Assembly: GCA_903632075.3 (NCBI GenBank)
Contig: CAHIKZ030003453.1
Location: 206,001 to 270,000 of the forward strand
Direction: 5' to 3'
Length of the DNA stretch: 64,000 nt
Source of the DNA: Acanthosepion pharaonis
Taxonomy: Eukaryota > Mollusca > Cephalopoda > Sepiida > Sepiidae
The translations under genes were made by a program, and so were the position numbers. This document shows, in pieces, positions 62,585 to 64,000 of this stretch; position 1 is the stretch's first letter, and every line of letters starts with the position of its first letter. The notes under the pieces were generated by a model. It did not search any database, was not told where the DNA came from, and was given only the letters and a program-made list of their open reading frames with translations.

Positions 62585-64000
62585 CTCACATTATACACAC
62601 ACACATTATACATACACAAACACATTATGCATGCATGCCCACATCAGGCATACAAATAACATGCATGTTCACTGTATGCATACAAATAGTATACACACTA
62701 GCTCACATTGCGCGCGCGCACACAACTAAGCATACTAGCTTACATTACACACACACACACAATTAAGCATACTAGTTTACATTGCACACACACACACAAA
62801 ATTAAGCATACTAGCTTACATTGCACACACACACACAAATTAAGCATACTAGCTTACATTGCACACACACACACACAATTAAGCATACGAGCTTACATTT
62901 GCACACACACACACACACACAATTAAGCATACTAGCTTACATTGCACACACACACACACATTACATACTAGCTTACATTACACACACAATTAAGCATACT
63001 AACTTTACATTGCACACACAATTACATACTATTACATTGCACAATAATAATTAAACATACCAGCTTACATTGCACACACACACACACACACAATTAATAC
63101 ATACTAGCTTACATTGCACACACACACACAACATACATACTAGCTTACATTGCACACACACACACAATTACATACTAGCTTACATTGCACACACACACAC
63201 ACAATTAAGCATACTATATTGCACACACACACACACAATTACATACTAGCATACATTGCACACACACACACACACAATTAAGCATACTAGCTTACATTGC
63301 ACACACACACACACACAATTACTAATTGCACACACACACACACACAATTAAGCATACTAGCTTACATTGCACACACACACACACAATTAAGCATACTAGC
63401 TTACATTGCACACACACACACACAATTAAGCATACTAGCTTACATTGCACACACACACACAATTAAGCATACTAGCTTACATTGCACACACACACACACA
63501 ATTAAGCATACTAGCTTACATTGCACACACACACACACATACACACACACACACAATTAAGCATACTAGCTTACATTGCACACACACACACACATTACAT
63601 ACTAGCTTACATTGCACACACACACACACAATTAACATACTAGCTTACATTGCACACACACACACACAATTACATACTAGCTTACATTGCACACACACAC
63701 ACACACACAATTACACATACTAGCTTACATTAGCACACACACACACACACAATTAACATACTAGCCTTACATTGCACACACACACACACACAATTAAGCA
63801 TACAGCTTACATTGCACACACACACACACACAATTAAGCATACTAGCTTACACACACACACACACACACACAATTACATTGCACACACACACACACATAC
63901 TAGCTTACATTGCACACACACACACACACATACTAGCTTACATTGCACACACACACACAATTAACATACTAGCTTACACACACACACACACAATTATTAC
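62585..64000. repeat. (CA)n-spacer satellite, open at window end
   Basis: More than 30 units of about 41 bp: attaagcatactagcttaca, ttg, and CA repeats of varying length. The array continues past the window. The overlapping HTHTHT ORFs are artefacts. Confidence 0.97.

Noticed and set aside
62515..63723. Series of HTHTHT-rich ORFs
   Set aside because: Translations of the (CA)n-spacer satellite.
1..64000. CRISPR arrays or bacterial operons
   Set aside because: Tandem repeats here are satellites and microsatellites; spliced genes and eukaryotic retroelements rule out a prokaryotic source.

Overview
The window is eukaryotic and metazoan. It is AT-rich, with multi-kilobase introns bounded by GT/AG and packed with SINEs, degenerate LINEs, mariner/Tc1-type elements, MITEs and microsatellites, and it carries one recognisable host gene. 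The repeat style (TA/CATA and CA microsatellite blocks, abundant tRNA-derived SINEs) suggests a mollusc, most likely a cephalopod. That assignment is an inference and is only moderately supported.

Host gene: the 3' two-thirds of PTPN23 (HD-PTP, the ALIX-like ESCRT adaptor) lies on the minus strand from 59492 down to a stop codon at 17619. Ten coding exons join without any phase conflict: two large P/Q-rich exons (59492-58412 and 55043-53968), seven short exons carrying the PTP-like domain (47304-21323), and a terminal exon (18277-17619). They total 3603 nt, an exact multiple of three. The upstream Bro1 and V-domain exons are not seen and are presumably beyond the right edge. The phosphatase domain keeps the P-loop cysteine (HCSNGVGRSG) but reads WPV where active enzymes have WPD, so it is predicted to be catalytically dead.

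Virus-like element: the 13.9 kb intron that splits the P-loop codons (exons at 35629-35525 and 21522-21323) holds an approximately 11.6 kb Polinton/adintovirus-like element at about 23227-34790. Its ends are near-identical terminal inverted repeats (about 119 and 118 bp; one substitution and one 1-bp indel) built on an ACAAGC motif spaced every 22 bp. Two convergent gene strings run inward from the TIRs. The plus string is PLA2-like protein, penton/minor capsid protein, core/membrane-active protein, adenain-like protease, zinc-binding protein, protein-primed PolB, and an HNH/endonuclease VII-like protein. The minus string is conserved structural protein, basic protein, double jelly-roll major capsid protein, packaging ATPase, fibre-like repeat protein, a two-TM protein, and an SSB-like protein. 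No integrase or other recombinase is visible. Several genes carry frameshifts or a stop codon, mostly at poly-A runs.

Repeats: 1-17.6 kb lies beyond the PTPN23 stop and is a repeat graveyard (LINE fragments at 0.3-1.1, 5.8-6.2, 6.5-7.9 and 8.1-10.9 kb; several SINE copies). The introns from 36 to 60 kb contain a tandem 363-bp duplication, a 508-bp MITE, a 690-bp purine tract, a mariner-like remnant, an inverted LINE, a 28-bp minisatellite, a 177-bp satellite, a Tc1-like transposon with IR/DR-type ends, and foldbacks. From 62.6 kb to the end is a (CA)n-spacer satellite.
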